Assembly: GCF_001509485.1 (NCBI RefSeq)
Contig: NZ_LLZI01000026.1
Span: 1 to 28,496, forward strand
DNA length: 28,496 nt
Reading direction: 5' to 3'
Source of the DNA: Streptomyces sp. NRRL F-4489
Lineage (GTDB): Bacteria > Actinomycetota > Actinomycetes > Streptomycetales > Streptomycetaceae
Part shown: in pieces, positions 20,802 through 28,386 of the stretch
Layout of the letters: each line of letters starts with the position of its first letter
Numbering within the stretch: the first letter of the stretch is position 1
Notes under the pieces: model-generated
Seen by the model: only the letters and a program-made list of their open reading frames with translations
Told to the model about the DNA's origin: nothing
Databases searched by the model: none
Made by a program: the position numbers and the translations under genes

Positions 20802-22658
20802 GTGAGCGGACACCCCGACAGCACGGGCCGCACGCCCGGAGCGACACTGCCCTCGGTGACGGAACGTGAGGGTACGACCAAAGAATCCGCGCGGGCCCCG
20901 CACCCTCCCCCCTGCGACGCCGCCTCGCCCGGCGACTACCGCGCCGCCTTCCACACCGCCGGCCTGCCGATGGCCGTCCTCAACGGCGACGGGCTGGTAC
21001 TGGCCGCCAACGCCGCGCTCGGCGAGCTGGTCGGCGCCGCCCCGGGCGAGCTGATCGCCGCCGACGCCGCCGACCTCACCGGCCTGTGCGCCGACGCCCG
21101 GCTGTGGGCCGCCTACCGCGAGGTGCTGGGCGGCCGCCGCGACCGGCTCAGCTGCACCCGGCGGCTGACCCGGTCCGACGGCGGCGCGGTGTGGGCGCAG
21201 GTGACCGTCGAGCCGGTCGCCGAACCGCTGCCCGGCGCGGCCCGGCGGCTGCTGCTGGCCGCCGAGGACATCAGCGACCGGCGCGATCTGCTGGCCCGGG
21301 TGCGCCACCTCCAGATGCACGACCCGGTGACCCTGCTGCCCAACCGCACGCTGTTCTTCGAACGGCTCACCGCGGCCCTGGAGGCGGCCTCCTACGCCCG
21401 GTCCGGCACCGGCCGGATCGGGCTGTGCTACTTGGACCTGGACGGCTTCAAGGCCGTCAACGACACCCTGGGGCACCGGGTCGGTGACCGGCTGCTGACC
21501 GCCGTCGCGCGGCGGCTGACCGCCTGCGCCGAGCGCGCCGCCGGGCGCGGGCCGGGCCGCGCCGGGCATCTGGTGGCGCGGCTGGGCGGGGACGAGTTCG
21601 CGGTGCTGGTGGCGGATTCGACCGGCACCGACCAGCTGGCGGAGCTGGCGCAGTCGGTGCTGGACGCGCTCCAGCGGCCGTTCGACCTGGCCGGGCAGCG
21701 GCTGTCGGTGTCGGCCAGCATCGGGGTGGTCGAACGGGCCGCCGGCGGCACCACCGCGACGGGGCTGATGCAGGCCGCGGACACCACGCTGTACTGGGCG
21801 AAGGAGGACGGCAAGGCCCGCTGGACGCTCTTCGACCCCGAGCGCAACGCGCACCGGATGACCCGGCAGGCGCTGTCCAGCACCCTGCGGCCGGCGGTGG
21901 ACCGCGGGGAGTTCACCCTGGAGTACCAGCCGCTGGTCGGGCTCGGGGACGGCCGGGCGCAGGGCGTGGAGGCGCTGGTGCGGTGGCGGCACCCGCAGTT
22001 CGGCGTGCTGGCGCCGAATCGGTTCATCGCGCTGGCCGAGGAGAACGGCGCGATCGTGGAGCTGGGCCGCTGGGTGCTGACCCGCGCCTGCTCCCAGGCG
22101 CGGGCCTGGCAGCTGGCGCACCCCGGGGACCAGCCGCTGTTCGTCAGCGTGAACGTGGCCGTGCGTCAGGTGTGGGACTCCGACCTCGTCGCCGATGTCG
22201 CGGCGATCCTGGCCGAGACCGGGCTGCCGCCGCGCCTGCTCCAGCTGGAGCTGACCGAGTCGGCGGTGATGGGGTCGGCGGGCCGGCCGCTCCAGGCCCT
22301 CCAGGCGCTCAGCGACATGGGCGTGCGGATCGCCATCGACGACTTCGGGACCGGCTACTCCAACCTCGCCTACCTCAGCCGGCTGCCGGTGTCGGTGCTC
22401 AAGCTCGACGGCTCGTTCGTCCACGGCTTCCGCTCCCAGGAGCACCCGAACCCGGCCGACGAGATGATCGTGGAGGCGCTGGTGGCGCTGGCGCACCGGC
22501 TCGGGCTGACGGTGACCGCGGAGTGCGTGGAGAGCGCCGAGCAGGCCGAGCGGCTGCGCCGGATCGGCTGCGACACCGGCCAGGGGTGGCTGTACTCCCG
22601 GCCGGTGGCCCCGGACCGGGTGGCGGCGCTGCTGGACGCGGGACGCGCCTGCGGCTGA
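20802..22658 (+). CDS. PAS-GGDEF-EAL cyclic-di-GMP enzyme (CdgA/RmdA-like)
   Basis: 618 aa, soluble. A PAS domain (about 45-160, AAFHTAGLPMAVLNGDGLVLAAN) is followed by a GGDEF domain (about 175-340) with intact RLGGDEF (262-266) and LDLDGFKAVNDTLGHRVGD, and an EAL domain (about 360-610). The EAL domain holds VEALVRWRHP (Glu390), the Asn of VNVAVRQVW, LELTESAV, IDDFGTGYSNLAYLSRLP with its following Lys, AECVES and DTGQGWLYSRPV, so the phosphodiesterase residues also look intact. The inhibitory RxxD site before GGDEF is absent (RAGH). The architecture matches Streptomyces CdgA and RmdA, which make or break cyclic di-GMP and so control BldD. I chose GTG 20802 (GGGAG 6 nt upstream); ATG 20787 is an alternative. 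The 3' end forms half of a terminator. Confidence 0.92.
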   Translation: MSGHPDSTGRTPGATLPSVTEREGTTKESARAPHPPPCDAASPGDYRAAFHTAGLPMAVLNGDGLVLAANAALGELVGAAPGELIAADAADLTGLCADARLWAAYREVLGGRRDRLSCTRRLTRSDGGAVWAQVTVEPVAEPLPGAARRLLLAAEDISDRRDLLARVRHLQMHDPVTLLPNRTLFFERLTAALEAASYARSGTGRIGLCYLDLDGFKAVNDTLGHRVGDRLLTAVARRLTACAERAAGRGPGRAGHLVARLGGDEFAVLVADSTGTDQLAELAQSVLDALQRPFDLAGQRLSVSASIGVVERAAGGTTATGLMQAADTTLYWAKEDGKARWTLFDPERNAHRMTRQALSSTLRPAVDRGEFTLEYQPLVGLGDGRAQGVEALVRWRHPQFGVLAPNRFIALAEENGAIVELGRWVLTRACSQARAWQLAHPGDQPLFVSVNVAVRQVWDSDLVADVAAILAETGLPPRLLQLELTESAVMGSAGRPLQALQALSDMGVRIAIDDFGTGYSNLAYLSRLPVSVLKLDGSFVHGFRSQEHPNPADEMIVEALVALAHRLGLTVTAECVESAEQAERLRRIGCDTGQGWLYSRPVAPDRVAALLDAGRACG

Positions 22659-22676
22659 GCCGCGTCCAGCAGCGCC
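22625..22676. terminator. 17-bp terminator stem built partly from coding sequence
   Basis: GGCGCTGCTGGACGCGG (22625-22641), inside the last codons of the GGDEF-EAL gene, is perfectly complementary to 22660-22676. The 18-nt loop holds the TGA stop. The stem lies between two convergent genes only 25 bp apart and can serve both. Confidence 0.75.
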
Positions 22677-22683
22677 GGGCCCG

Positions 22684-23814
22684 TCAGCCGCGCGGCAGCC
22701 CGAAGGCGTCGGCGATGAGGTCGTACGAGCGGAGGCGGGCCGCGCCGGTGTGCGCGTTGGCGGTGATCATCAGCTCGTCGGCGCCGGTGCGCTTGGCCAG
22801 GTCGGTCAGGCCCTCGCGGACGGCGTCGGGGGTGCCGTGGACCACGTTGCCGAGCCAGCTGTCGGCGAAGTCCTGCTCGGCGGCGCTGAAGCGGTACGCC
22901 TCGGCCTCCTCGGGCGTGGGGACGAGGCCGGGGCGGCCGGTGCGCAGCCGGATCATCGCCAGCGCCCCGGTGCGGACCTGGCGGCGGGCCTCCGCCTCGT
23001 CCTCGGCGGCCAGGGCGGAGACGCCGATCAGGGCGTAGGGCTCGGCGAGCACCTCGGAGGGGCGGAAGCAGGCGCGGTAGAGGTCGAGCGCCGGGACGGT
23101 GTTGGCGGCCGAGAAGTGGTGCGCGAACGCGAACGGCAGGCCGAGCGTACCGGCCAGCCGGGCGCTGAAACCGGACGAGCCGAGCAGCCACAGCGGCGGG
23201 CGGTGCGGGGACTGGACGCCGCCGGGCGCGGTGGCCTGGACAGGGCCGGGGACGGCGTGGATCCGGGCGTAGGGGTGGCCGTCGGGGAAGGAGTCGTCCA
23301 GGAAGCGGGTCAACTCGGCCAGCTGCTGCGGGAACTCGTCCGCGCCCTCGTGCAGCCGCTCGGCGCGGCGGAGCGCGGCGGCGGTGGCGCCGTCGGTGCC
23401 GGGGGCGCGGCCCAGGCCCAGGTCGATCCGGCCGGGGGCCATCGCCTCCAGGGTGCCGAACTGCTCGGCGATGACCAGCGGGGCGTGGTTGGGCAGCATC
23501 ACACCGCCGGAGCCGAGCCGGATGCGGTCGGTGTGCGCGGCGAGGTGGGCGAGCAGCACCGCCGGCGAGGACGAGGCCACGCCGGGCATGGAGTGGTGCT
23601 CGGCGACCCAGTAGCGGTGGAAGCCGCGGCGCTCGGCGGTGCGCGCCAGCTCGGCGGCGGTGCGGACCGCGGCGGTGGCGGTGGTGCCGGCGCCGACCGT
23701 CACCAGGTCGAGCACGGACAGGGGGACGGGGGCGGTGCCCAGGGCGGTGCCCCGTATGCCGTCGCCTTGGGGCTCGCCGTGGCCGGCACGGGTCTGCTGG
23801 TCTTCGCCGCTCAC
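22684..23814 (-). CDS. LLM-class flavin-dependent oxidoreductase
   Basis: 376 aa, luciferase-like monooxygenase fold. After a ~30-aa polar N-terminus come [88 protein letters not shown] and [29 protein letters not shown], the standard series for the single-subunit group that NCBI labels LLM flavin-dependent oxidoreductase (often YhbW-like). It should use FMN supplied by a reductase; the substrate is unknown. The GTG at 23814 has GAGGAGG about 9 nt upstream. A perfect inverted repeat lies 108 bp upstream (23922-23944) and looks like an operator; its repressor is not in this window. Its 3' end is convergent with the cyclic-di-GMP gene. Confidence 0.9.
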   Translation of the reverse strand: MSGEDQQTRAGHGEPQGDGIRGTALGTAPVPLSVLDLVTVGAGTTATAAVRTAAELARTAERRGFHRYWVAEHHSMPGVASSSPAVLLAHLAAHTDRIRLGSGGVMLPNHAPLVIAEQFGTLEAMAPGRIDLGLGRAPGTDGATAAALRRAERLHEGADEFPQQLAELTRFLDDSFPDGHPYARIHAVPGPVQATAPGGVQSPHRPPLWLLGSSGFSARLAGTLGLPFAFAHHFSAANTVPALDLYRACFRPSEVLAEPYALIGVSALAAEDEAEARRQVRTGALAMIRLRTGRPGLVPTPEEAEAYRFSAAEQDFADSWLGNVVHGTPDAVREGLTDLAKRTGADELMITANAHTGAARLRSYDLIADAFGLPRG

Positions 23815-23921
23815 GGTGCGGGTCCTCCTCGCGTCGCGGGTCCGGCGCGGGGCGGCCGGGCGCCGGTGGGCGCGCCGGGCGGTGCGGTCCGCGCCGGTAC
23901 GTCGGTGGTGTGCGAGGAGGG

Positions 23922-23944
23922 TAACCGGAGAAGTGCTCCGGTTA
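23922..23944. promoter_or_regulatory. TetR-type palindromic operator upstream of LLM oxidoreductase
   Basis: TAACCGGAG (23922-23930), AAGTG, CTCCGGTTA (23936-23944): a perfect 9-bp inverted repeat with a 5-nt centre. This is the size and symmetry of TetR-family operators, and sequences with CCGGAG/CTCCGG arms are common before Streptomyces oxidoreductase and efflux genes. It overlaps the likely promoter of the minus-strand gene. Confidence 0.55.
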
Positions 23945-23992
23945 TTCCCGGAGGGGTGGAGGAAGGCGGCGGGGGCGGTGGTGAGGGCCGGT

Positions 23993-24020
23993 GCGGGCCG
24001 GTGGCGGCCGCCCGGCCCGC
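23993..24020 (-). terminator. GC hairpin after the racemase/isomerase operon
   Basis: GCGGGCCGG (23993-24001) pairs with CCGGCCCGC (24012-24020) with a 10-nt loop, 7 nt beyond the minus-strand stop at 24028. Confidence 0.4.
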
Positions 24021-24027
24021 CCGCCCG

Positions 24028-24753
24028 TTAGCCGTCCGCCGTCCGGGTGAACAGCGTGCCCAGCTCCGGGCAGGCGAGCGTGCGGTCCAGGAGCCGCAGC
24101 CCCTCCCACACCGTCACCTGATTGGCGGTGAGGACCGGTTTGCCGAGCGCGGCTTCGAGGGCCGGCAGATGGGCGGCGGTGTGCAGGGCGGTGTCCGGCA
24201 GCAGGACGGCCTCGGCGTCCGGGTGGTCGCCGGCCCGGGCCAGCGCCAGCACCTCCTCCCGGCCCCAGGTGCCGACCTCGGCGGCGGTGATCACGCCGCT
24301 GCCGAGGGTGGCCACCACCTCCGCCCCGGCCGCCTTGAGGAAGGCGTGGAAGTACTCCGCGACATCGGCCGGGTACGTCGCCGCGATCGCGACCCGGCGC
24401 ACGCCCAGCTCCTGGACGGCGTGCGCGAAGGCGAAGGAGGTACTGGACGCGGGCAGCCCGGCGGTGGCCGACAGTTCCCGCACCTGCCGCTGGGCGCCCT
24501 CCCAGCCGTAGATGAAGCTGGCGCTCGTACAGGCCCAGACGACGGCCTCGGCGCCGGCGTCCCGCAGCGCGCCGACGCCCGCCGCGAGCCGCGCCGCGGA
24601 CCCCATCTCCAGCAGGGCGTCCGGGCGGTGGGCGTCCACGCCGATGTCGGTGTGGACCAGCGGCAGGCGGACCGCGCCGCCCAGCAGCGCTTCGAGGCGC
24701 GGGTAGTCGTCCTCGGCGGAGTGTCCGGGGTACAGGAAGCCGACCGATGCCAT
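24028..24753 (-). CDS. Maleate-isomerase / Asp-Glu-racemase family protein, one-Cys form
   Basis: 241 aa. This fold places two symmetric cysteines around the substrate. Here the first is present (Cys75 in VVWACTSASF) but at the second position Asp187 replaces Cys (AVLLPDTALHTAAHLPALEAALG). The rest is conserved: SVGFLYPG start, GVRRVAIAATYPADVAEYFHAFL, and KPVLTANQVTVWEGLRL. One-Cys members of the superfamily include decarboxylases such as AMDase, though that enzyme keeps the other Cys. A changed reaction is therefore likely, either decarboxylation or cis-trans isomerisation with a different acid. The ATG at 24753 has GGGAG about 11 nt upstream. It is the second gene of a two-gene operon, 39 bp after its paralog, so both proteins may act on related compounds. 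Confidence 0.85.
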   Translation of the reverse strand: MASVGFLYPGHSAEDDYPRLEALLGGAVRLPLVHTDIGVDAHRPDALLEMGSAARLAAGVGALRDAGAEAVVWACTSASFIYGWEGAQRQVRELSATAGLPASSTSFAFAHAVQELGVRRVAIAATYPADVAEYFHAFLKAAGAEVVATLGSGVITAAEVGTWGREEVLALARAGDHPDAEAVLLPDTALHTAAHLPALEAALGKPVLTANQVTVWEGLRLLDRTLACPELGTLFTRTADG

Positions 24754-24792
24754 GGAACGCGTTCTCCCTTGCGGGTGGTGGGGCGGGGCGGG

Positions 24793-25701
24793 TCAGAGCG
24801 GGGGCTGCGGGCCGGGGTCCTCGGGCAGGAACGGGGGCGGTTCGGGGCCGTCGCCGGGCTCCGCGTCCGGCGGCGCGGCCGGCCCCGCGAAGGCGGCCTC
24901 GGGCAGCGGCGCCGGCCCGGTGTGCGGCGCCGGCTGGAGCCCGGACATGGCGGCCGGGCCGGAGCGCGCCACCGGGTCGAGCAGCGCCTGGTACGGGCCC
25001 ACGGCCCGCACGCCGATGGCGCGCAGCGCCGCCCAGATCGTCACCTGGTTGGCGGACAGCACCGGCATCCGCAGCTCGGCCTCCAGCTGCGGGATGACGT
25101 CGTAGGTGGGGAGGTTGGTGCAGCTGATGAAGAGCGCGTCGGCGGCGCCGACGACGGCCGCCCGCGCCATGTCGACGACATCGCGGTACGGCACCTTCCA
25201 GATGTGCCGGGTCAGCCCCAGGTAGGCGCGGCCGGTGACGGTGACGCCGGCCTCCCGGAGGTAGTCCTCCAGGGAGTCGGTGACCGATTTGGTGTACGGG
25301 GTGACCACGGCGATCCGCCGGGCGCCTATCTCGTGCAGCGCCTGGATCGCGGCGCCGGAGGTGGTCAGGGCGGGCACGTCCCCCGCCTGGGTCATGGCGG
25401 CGCACATCGCGCGTTCCCCGGCCGTCCCGCCGACGAAGCTGCCCGACGTGCAGGCGTACGCGATGACCTGCGGCGATACCGCGCACAGCGCCTGGACGGC
25501 GGCGTCGAGGGTCTCGTGCTCGCTGACCAGGCGGGCCAGGTCGAGACTGACCTCGACGGGGACGAAGGGGGTGCGGGTGAGGTGGAGGGACACGTCGTCG
25601 GGGACCCAGCGCCACAGCTCGCGGTCGAGCGCGAAGTCGAAGGGGGCGACGACGCCCACGCCGAGCTGCGGCTGTGGGCCACCCAGGAAAGAGACGTCCA
25701 T
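24793..25701 (-). CDS. Maleate-isomerase / Asp-Glu-racemase family protein, two-Cys form
   Basis: 302 aa, longer than usual because of a Pro-rich tail from about 250. Both catalytic cysteines are present: Cys84 (VIAYACTSGSF) and Cys194 (LFISCTNLPTYDVIPQLE). PVLSANQVTIWAALRAIGV, ARRIAVVTPYTKSVTDSLEDYLREAG and GLTRHIWKVPYRDVVDMARAA match maleate cis-trans isomerase-type proteins, including the group labelled EutA-like. The ATG at 25701 gives MDVSFLGGPQ; a weak AGGGG lies upstream. It is the first gene of the minus-strand operon, transcribed from the promoter at 25806-25835, which faces the plus-strand dehydrogenase promoter. The likely substrate is a small dicarboxylate or substituted malonate (inference from family). 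Confidence 0.88.
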   Translation of the reverse strand: MDVSFLGGPQPQLGVGVVAPFDFALDRELWRWVPDDVSLHLTRTPFVPVEVSLDLARLVSEHETLDAAVQALCAVSPQVIAYACTSGSFVGGTAGERAMCAAMTQAGDVPALTTSGAAIQALHEIGARRIAVVTPYTKSVTDSLEDYLREAGVTVTGRAYLGLTRHIWKVPYRDVVDMARAAVVGAADALFISCTNLPTYDVIPQLEAELRMPVLSANQVTIWAALRAIGVRAVGPYQALLDPVARSGPAAMSGLQPAPHTGPAPLPEAAFAGPAAPPDAEPGDGPEPPPFLPEDPGPQPPL

Positions 25702-25800
25702 GAAGGCCCCTAAGAGGCGCGGAGGGGTGGAGCTGGCACGGCCGATGGCCGCAGGGGTGGTGCAGCCGGACAAGCCGGGGACGTCGGTACAGAGCCGTTG

Positions 25801-25829
25801 TTGACACGGTAGATACGACTTCTTAGCGT
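25801..25829 (+). promoter_or_regulatory. Promoter of dehydrogenase-amidase operon
   Basis: Consensus TTGACA (25801-25806), a 17-nt spacer and TAGCGT (25824-25829, fits TANNNT). The start point is near 25836, leaving a ~74-nt leader before the ATG at 25910, which has no strong ribosome site. Confidence 0.75.
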
Positions 25830-25835
25830 GGTCAA
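25806..25835 (-). promoter_or_regulatory. Promoter of racemase/isomerase operon
   Basis: On the minus strand, TTGACC (25835-25830), an 18-nt spacer and TACCGT (25811-25806). Each hexamer overlaps or abuts the opposing promoter's elements, so the two promoters cannot be used at once. Confidence 0.65.
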
Positions 25836-25909
25836 TCCTCGCATCTCAGGCATCTGCCGGCGCCCCGTTCCGTCCCGCGGGGCATACGTTCCAGAACGGT
25901 TTCCGACCT

Positions 25910-26884
25910 ATGTCCGACAGCACCGTCCGCACCGTTCTCGTCCTCGGTTCCGACCCGCCGCCGCGGCTGGACCGGCTCGCCGGCCGGGCCGAGGTGGTCT
26001 ACGCCGACGAGAAGACCCTGGCCGGCCTACTCCCCACCGCCGATGTGCTGTTGGCCTGGGACTTCACCTCCGACGCGATCCGGGAGAGCTGGCCGGAGCG
26101 CGGGCCCAGGCCCCGGTGGGTGCACACCGCGAGCGCCGGCGTGGACCGGCTGCTGTGCCCGGCGCTGCGGGCCGACGACACCGTCGTCACCAACGCCCGC
26201 GGGGTCTTCGAGCAGCCGATCGCCGAGTACGTCGCCGGTCTGGTGATCGCCATGGCCAAGGATTTCTACGGGAGTTGGGAGCTGCAGCGGCAGCGGCGCT
26301 GGCAGCACCGGGAGACGCTGCGGGTCGCCGGGAGCCGGGCGGTGGTGGTCGGCGCAGGACCGATCGGGCGGGCCATCGGCACCACCCTGCTGGCACTGGG
26401 TGTCGAGGTCGATCTGGTCGGCCGCCGGGAGCGGACCGGCGATCCGGACTTCGGCCGGGTGCACCCCGCCGGGGCGCTGAACGGGCTGCTGCCGCACGCG
26501 GATTGGGTGGTGTGCGCGGCGCCGCTGACGCCGGAGACCCGGGGGATGTTCGGGGCGGAGGCGTTCGCGCTGATGCCGCGCCGGGCGCGGTTCGTCAACG
26601 TGGCGCGGGGCCCGCTGGTGGACGAGGCGGCGCTGGTCGCGGCGTTGCGGGAGTGGCGGATCGCGGCGGCCGCGCTGGACGTCTTCGCGGCCGAGCCGCT
26701 GGGCGCGGACAGCCCGCTGTGGGACGTCCCGCATCTGATCGTCTCGCCGCACATGAGCGGCGACACCCTGGGCTGGCGGGACGCGCTCGCCGCGCAGTTC
26801 CAGGACAACTTCGACCGCTGGGCGGCCGGCGAGCCGCTGGCCAACGTGGTCGACAAACGCCTCGGTTACGTACCGGTGCGGTGA
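25910..26884 (+). CDS. D-2-hydroxyacid dehydrogenase family protein
   Basis: 324 aa. This NAD(P)-dependent enzyme interconverts 2-hydroxy and 2-oxo acids. The substrate domain holds VHTASAGVDRLLCPALRADD and NARGVFEQPIAEYVAGLVI. The nucleotide domain has VVVGAGPIGRAIG (G148-x-G150-x2-G153). The catalytic set is Arg233 (NVARGPLVDE), Glu262 (DVFAAEPLG) and His281 (SPHMSGD). After the second strand (VDLVGRRERTG) there is no acidic residue but Arg residues, hinting at NADP(H) preference (inference). The ATG at 25910 begins with the conserved N-terminal beta strand. The leader lacks a clear ribosome site. It is the first gene of the plus-strand arm of the divergon, with the amidase 83 bp downstream. 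Confidence 0.92.
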   Translation: MSDSTVRTVLVLGSDPPPRLDRLAGRAEVVYADEKTLAGLLPTADVLLAWDFTSDAIRESWPERGPRPRWVHTASAGVDRLLCPALRADDTVVTNARGVFEQPIAEYVAGLVIAMAKDFYGSWELQRQRRWQHRETLRVAGSRAVVVGAGPIGRAIGTTLLALGVEVDLVGRRERTGDPDFGRVHPAGALNGLLPHADWVVCAAPLTPETRGMFGAEAFALMPRRARFVNVARGPLVDEAALVAALREWRIAAAALDVFAAEPLGADSPLWDVPHLIVSPHMSGDTLGWRDALAAQFQDNFDRWAAGEPLANVVDKRLGYVPVR

Positions 26885-26887
26885 CCG

Positions 26888-26913
26888 CGCGGGCCGTCCG
26901 GGTCCGGCCCGCG
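26888..26913 (+). terminator. Intercistronic hairpin between dehydrogenase and amidase
   Basis: CGCGGGCCG (26888-26896) pairs perfectly with CGGCCCGCG (26905-26913) around an 8-nt loop, 4 nt after the stop codon. It may attenuate read-through or stabilise the upstream message. Confidence 0.4.
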
Positions 26914-26967
26914 GCGGTCCGCGTCCGCCCGCCGCCCCGCCCGGGGCGGCCGACGCTCGGAGGACGC

Positions 26968-28386
26968 ATGACCCAGGGACCGACCCGCCTGTCCGCCCTG
27001 ACCGCCACCCGGCTGGCGGCCGGCTACGCGGCCGGCGACTTCTCCCCCGTCGAGGCGGTCCGGGAGGTGCTTCAGCGCGCCGAGGCCGCACAGGCCGCGG
27101 TGAACGCCTTCGTCCGGATCGACGGGGAGGAGGCGCTGGCGCAGGCCGCGGCGTCCGCGGAGCGGTGGCGGCGCGGGGAGCCGGCCGGGCCGCTGGACGG
27201 GGTGCCGGTGACCGTCAAGGACCTGCTGCTGACCCGGGGCGCGCCGACGCTGCGCGGGTCGCGGACGGTCCGGCCCGGGGACGCGGCGTGGGACGAGGAC
27301 GCGCCGGCGGTGGCCCGGCTGCGGGAGTCCGGCGCGGTGTTCGTCGGCAAGACCACCACACCGGAGTTCGGCTGGAAGGGCGTCACCGACAGCCCGCGGC
27401 ACGGGGTGACCGGCAATCCGTACGATCCGGGGCGGACGGCCGGGGGGTCGAGCGGGGGGAGCGCGGCGGCGGTGGCGCTGGGCGCGGGGCCGCTGAGCCT
27501 GGGGACGGACGGCGGCGGGTCGGTGCGGATCCCGGCGTCGTTCTGCGGGATCTTCGGGCTGAAGGCGACGTACGGGCGGGTGCCGCTGTATCCGGCGAGC
27601 CCGTTCGGGACGCTGGCGCACGTCGGGCCGATGACCCGGGACGCGGCGGACGCGGCGCTGCTGATGGACGTGATCTGCGGCCCGGACTGGCGGGACTGGA
27701 CGCAGCTGGCCCCGGCGCCGGGATCGTTCCGGGCGGCGCTGGCCGGGCCGGTGGACGGGCTGCGGGTGGCGTACAGCCCGTCACTGGGGTGGGACGTGCC
27801 GGTGGCGCCGGACGTGGCGGCGGCGGTGCGGCGGGCGGTGGACGCGCTGGCCGGGCTGGGCGCGGTGGTCGAGGAGATCGACCCGGGGGTGGCGGACCCC
27901 GTGGAGGCGTTCCACACGCTGTGGTTCAGCGGCGCGGCCCGGGTGGTGCAGCCGCTCTCCGCGGCCGACCGGGAGCTGCTGGACCCGGGGCTGCGGGAGA
28001 TCTGCGACCAGGGCGCGCGGTACAGCGCGCTGGACTACCTGGCGGCGGTGGACGCGCGGGCGGCGCTGGGCCGGGCGATGGGGCGCTTCCACAGCGTCTA
28101 CGACCTGCTGGTGACGCCGACCGAGCCGATCACCGCGTTCGCGGCGGGCGTGGAGGTGCCGCCCGGCTCCGGCCACACCCGGTGGACGGGGTGGACGCCG
28201 TTCACCTATCCGTTCAACCTCACCCAGCAGCCCGCCGCGACGGTGCCGTGCGGACTCGACGGCGACGGTCTCCCGATCGGCGTGCAGCTCATCGGCGCGC
28301 GCCACGCGGACGCGCTGGTGCTGCGCGCCGCGCACGCCCTGTACGAGGCGGGGGCGGGCGGGGTGCCGGGGCCGGCGGGGGGGTAG
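26968..28386 (+). CDS. Amidase-signature family hydrolase
   Basis: 472 aa, a Ser-cisSer-Lys hydrolase that splits amides to acid and ammonia. Lys84 (VPVTVKDLL), Ser161 (GRTAGGSSGGSAAAVA) and Ser185 (GTDGGGSVRIPASFCGIFGLK) are 24 residues apart as in the family, with KTTTPEFGWKGVTDSPRHGVTGNPYDP between. The C-terminal part has PTEPITAFAAGVEVPPGSG, YPFNLTQQPAATVPCG and GLPIGVQLIG, all typical and full length. The ATG at 26968 has CGGAGGACGC upstream. Because it sits in an operon with a hydroxyacid dehydrogenase and opposite two isomerase/racemase genes, it may release a dicarboxylic or hydroxy acid from an amide (inference). Confidence 0.92.
   Translation: MTQGPTRLSALTATRLAAGYAAGDFSPVEAVREVLQRAEAAQAAVNAFVRIDGEEALAQAAASAERWRRGEPAGPLDGVPVTVKDLLLTRGAPTLRGSRTVRPGDAAWDEDAPAVARLRESGAVFVGKTTTPEFGWKGVTDSPRHGVTGNPYDPGRTAGGSSGGSAAAVALGAGPLSLGTDGGGSVRIPASFCGIFGLKATYGRVPLYPASPFGTLAHVGPMTRDAADAALLMDVICGPDWRDWTQLAPAPGSFRAALAGPVDGLRVAYSPSLGWDVPVAPDVAAAVRRAVDALAGLGAVVEEIDPGVADPVEAFHTLWFSGAARVVQPLSAADRELLDPGLREICDQGARYSALDYLAAVDARAALGRAMGRFHSVYDLLVTPTEPITAFAAGVEVPPGSGHTRWTGWTPFTYPFNLTQQPAATVPCGLDGDGLPIGVQLIGARHADALVLRAAHALYEAGAGGVPGPAGG

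Noticed and set aside
20694..22496. 600-codon open frame antisense to the GGDEF-EAL gene
   Set aside because: No motif, His/Gln/Pro-rich composition, exactly mirrors the coding gene; shadow frame.
22750..25713. 987-codon open frame on the plus strand
   Set aside because: Gly/Arg/Val-rich low-complexity translation opposite three well-recognised minus-strand genes; a product of GC-rich third positions.
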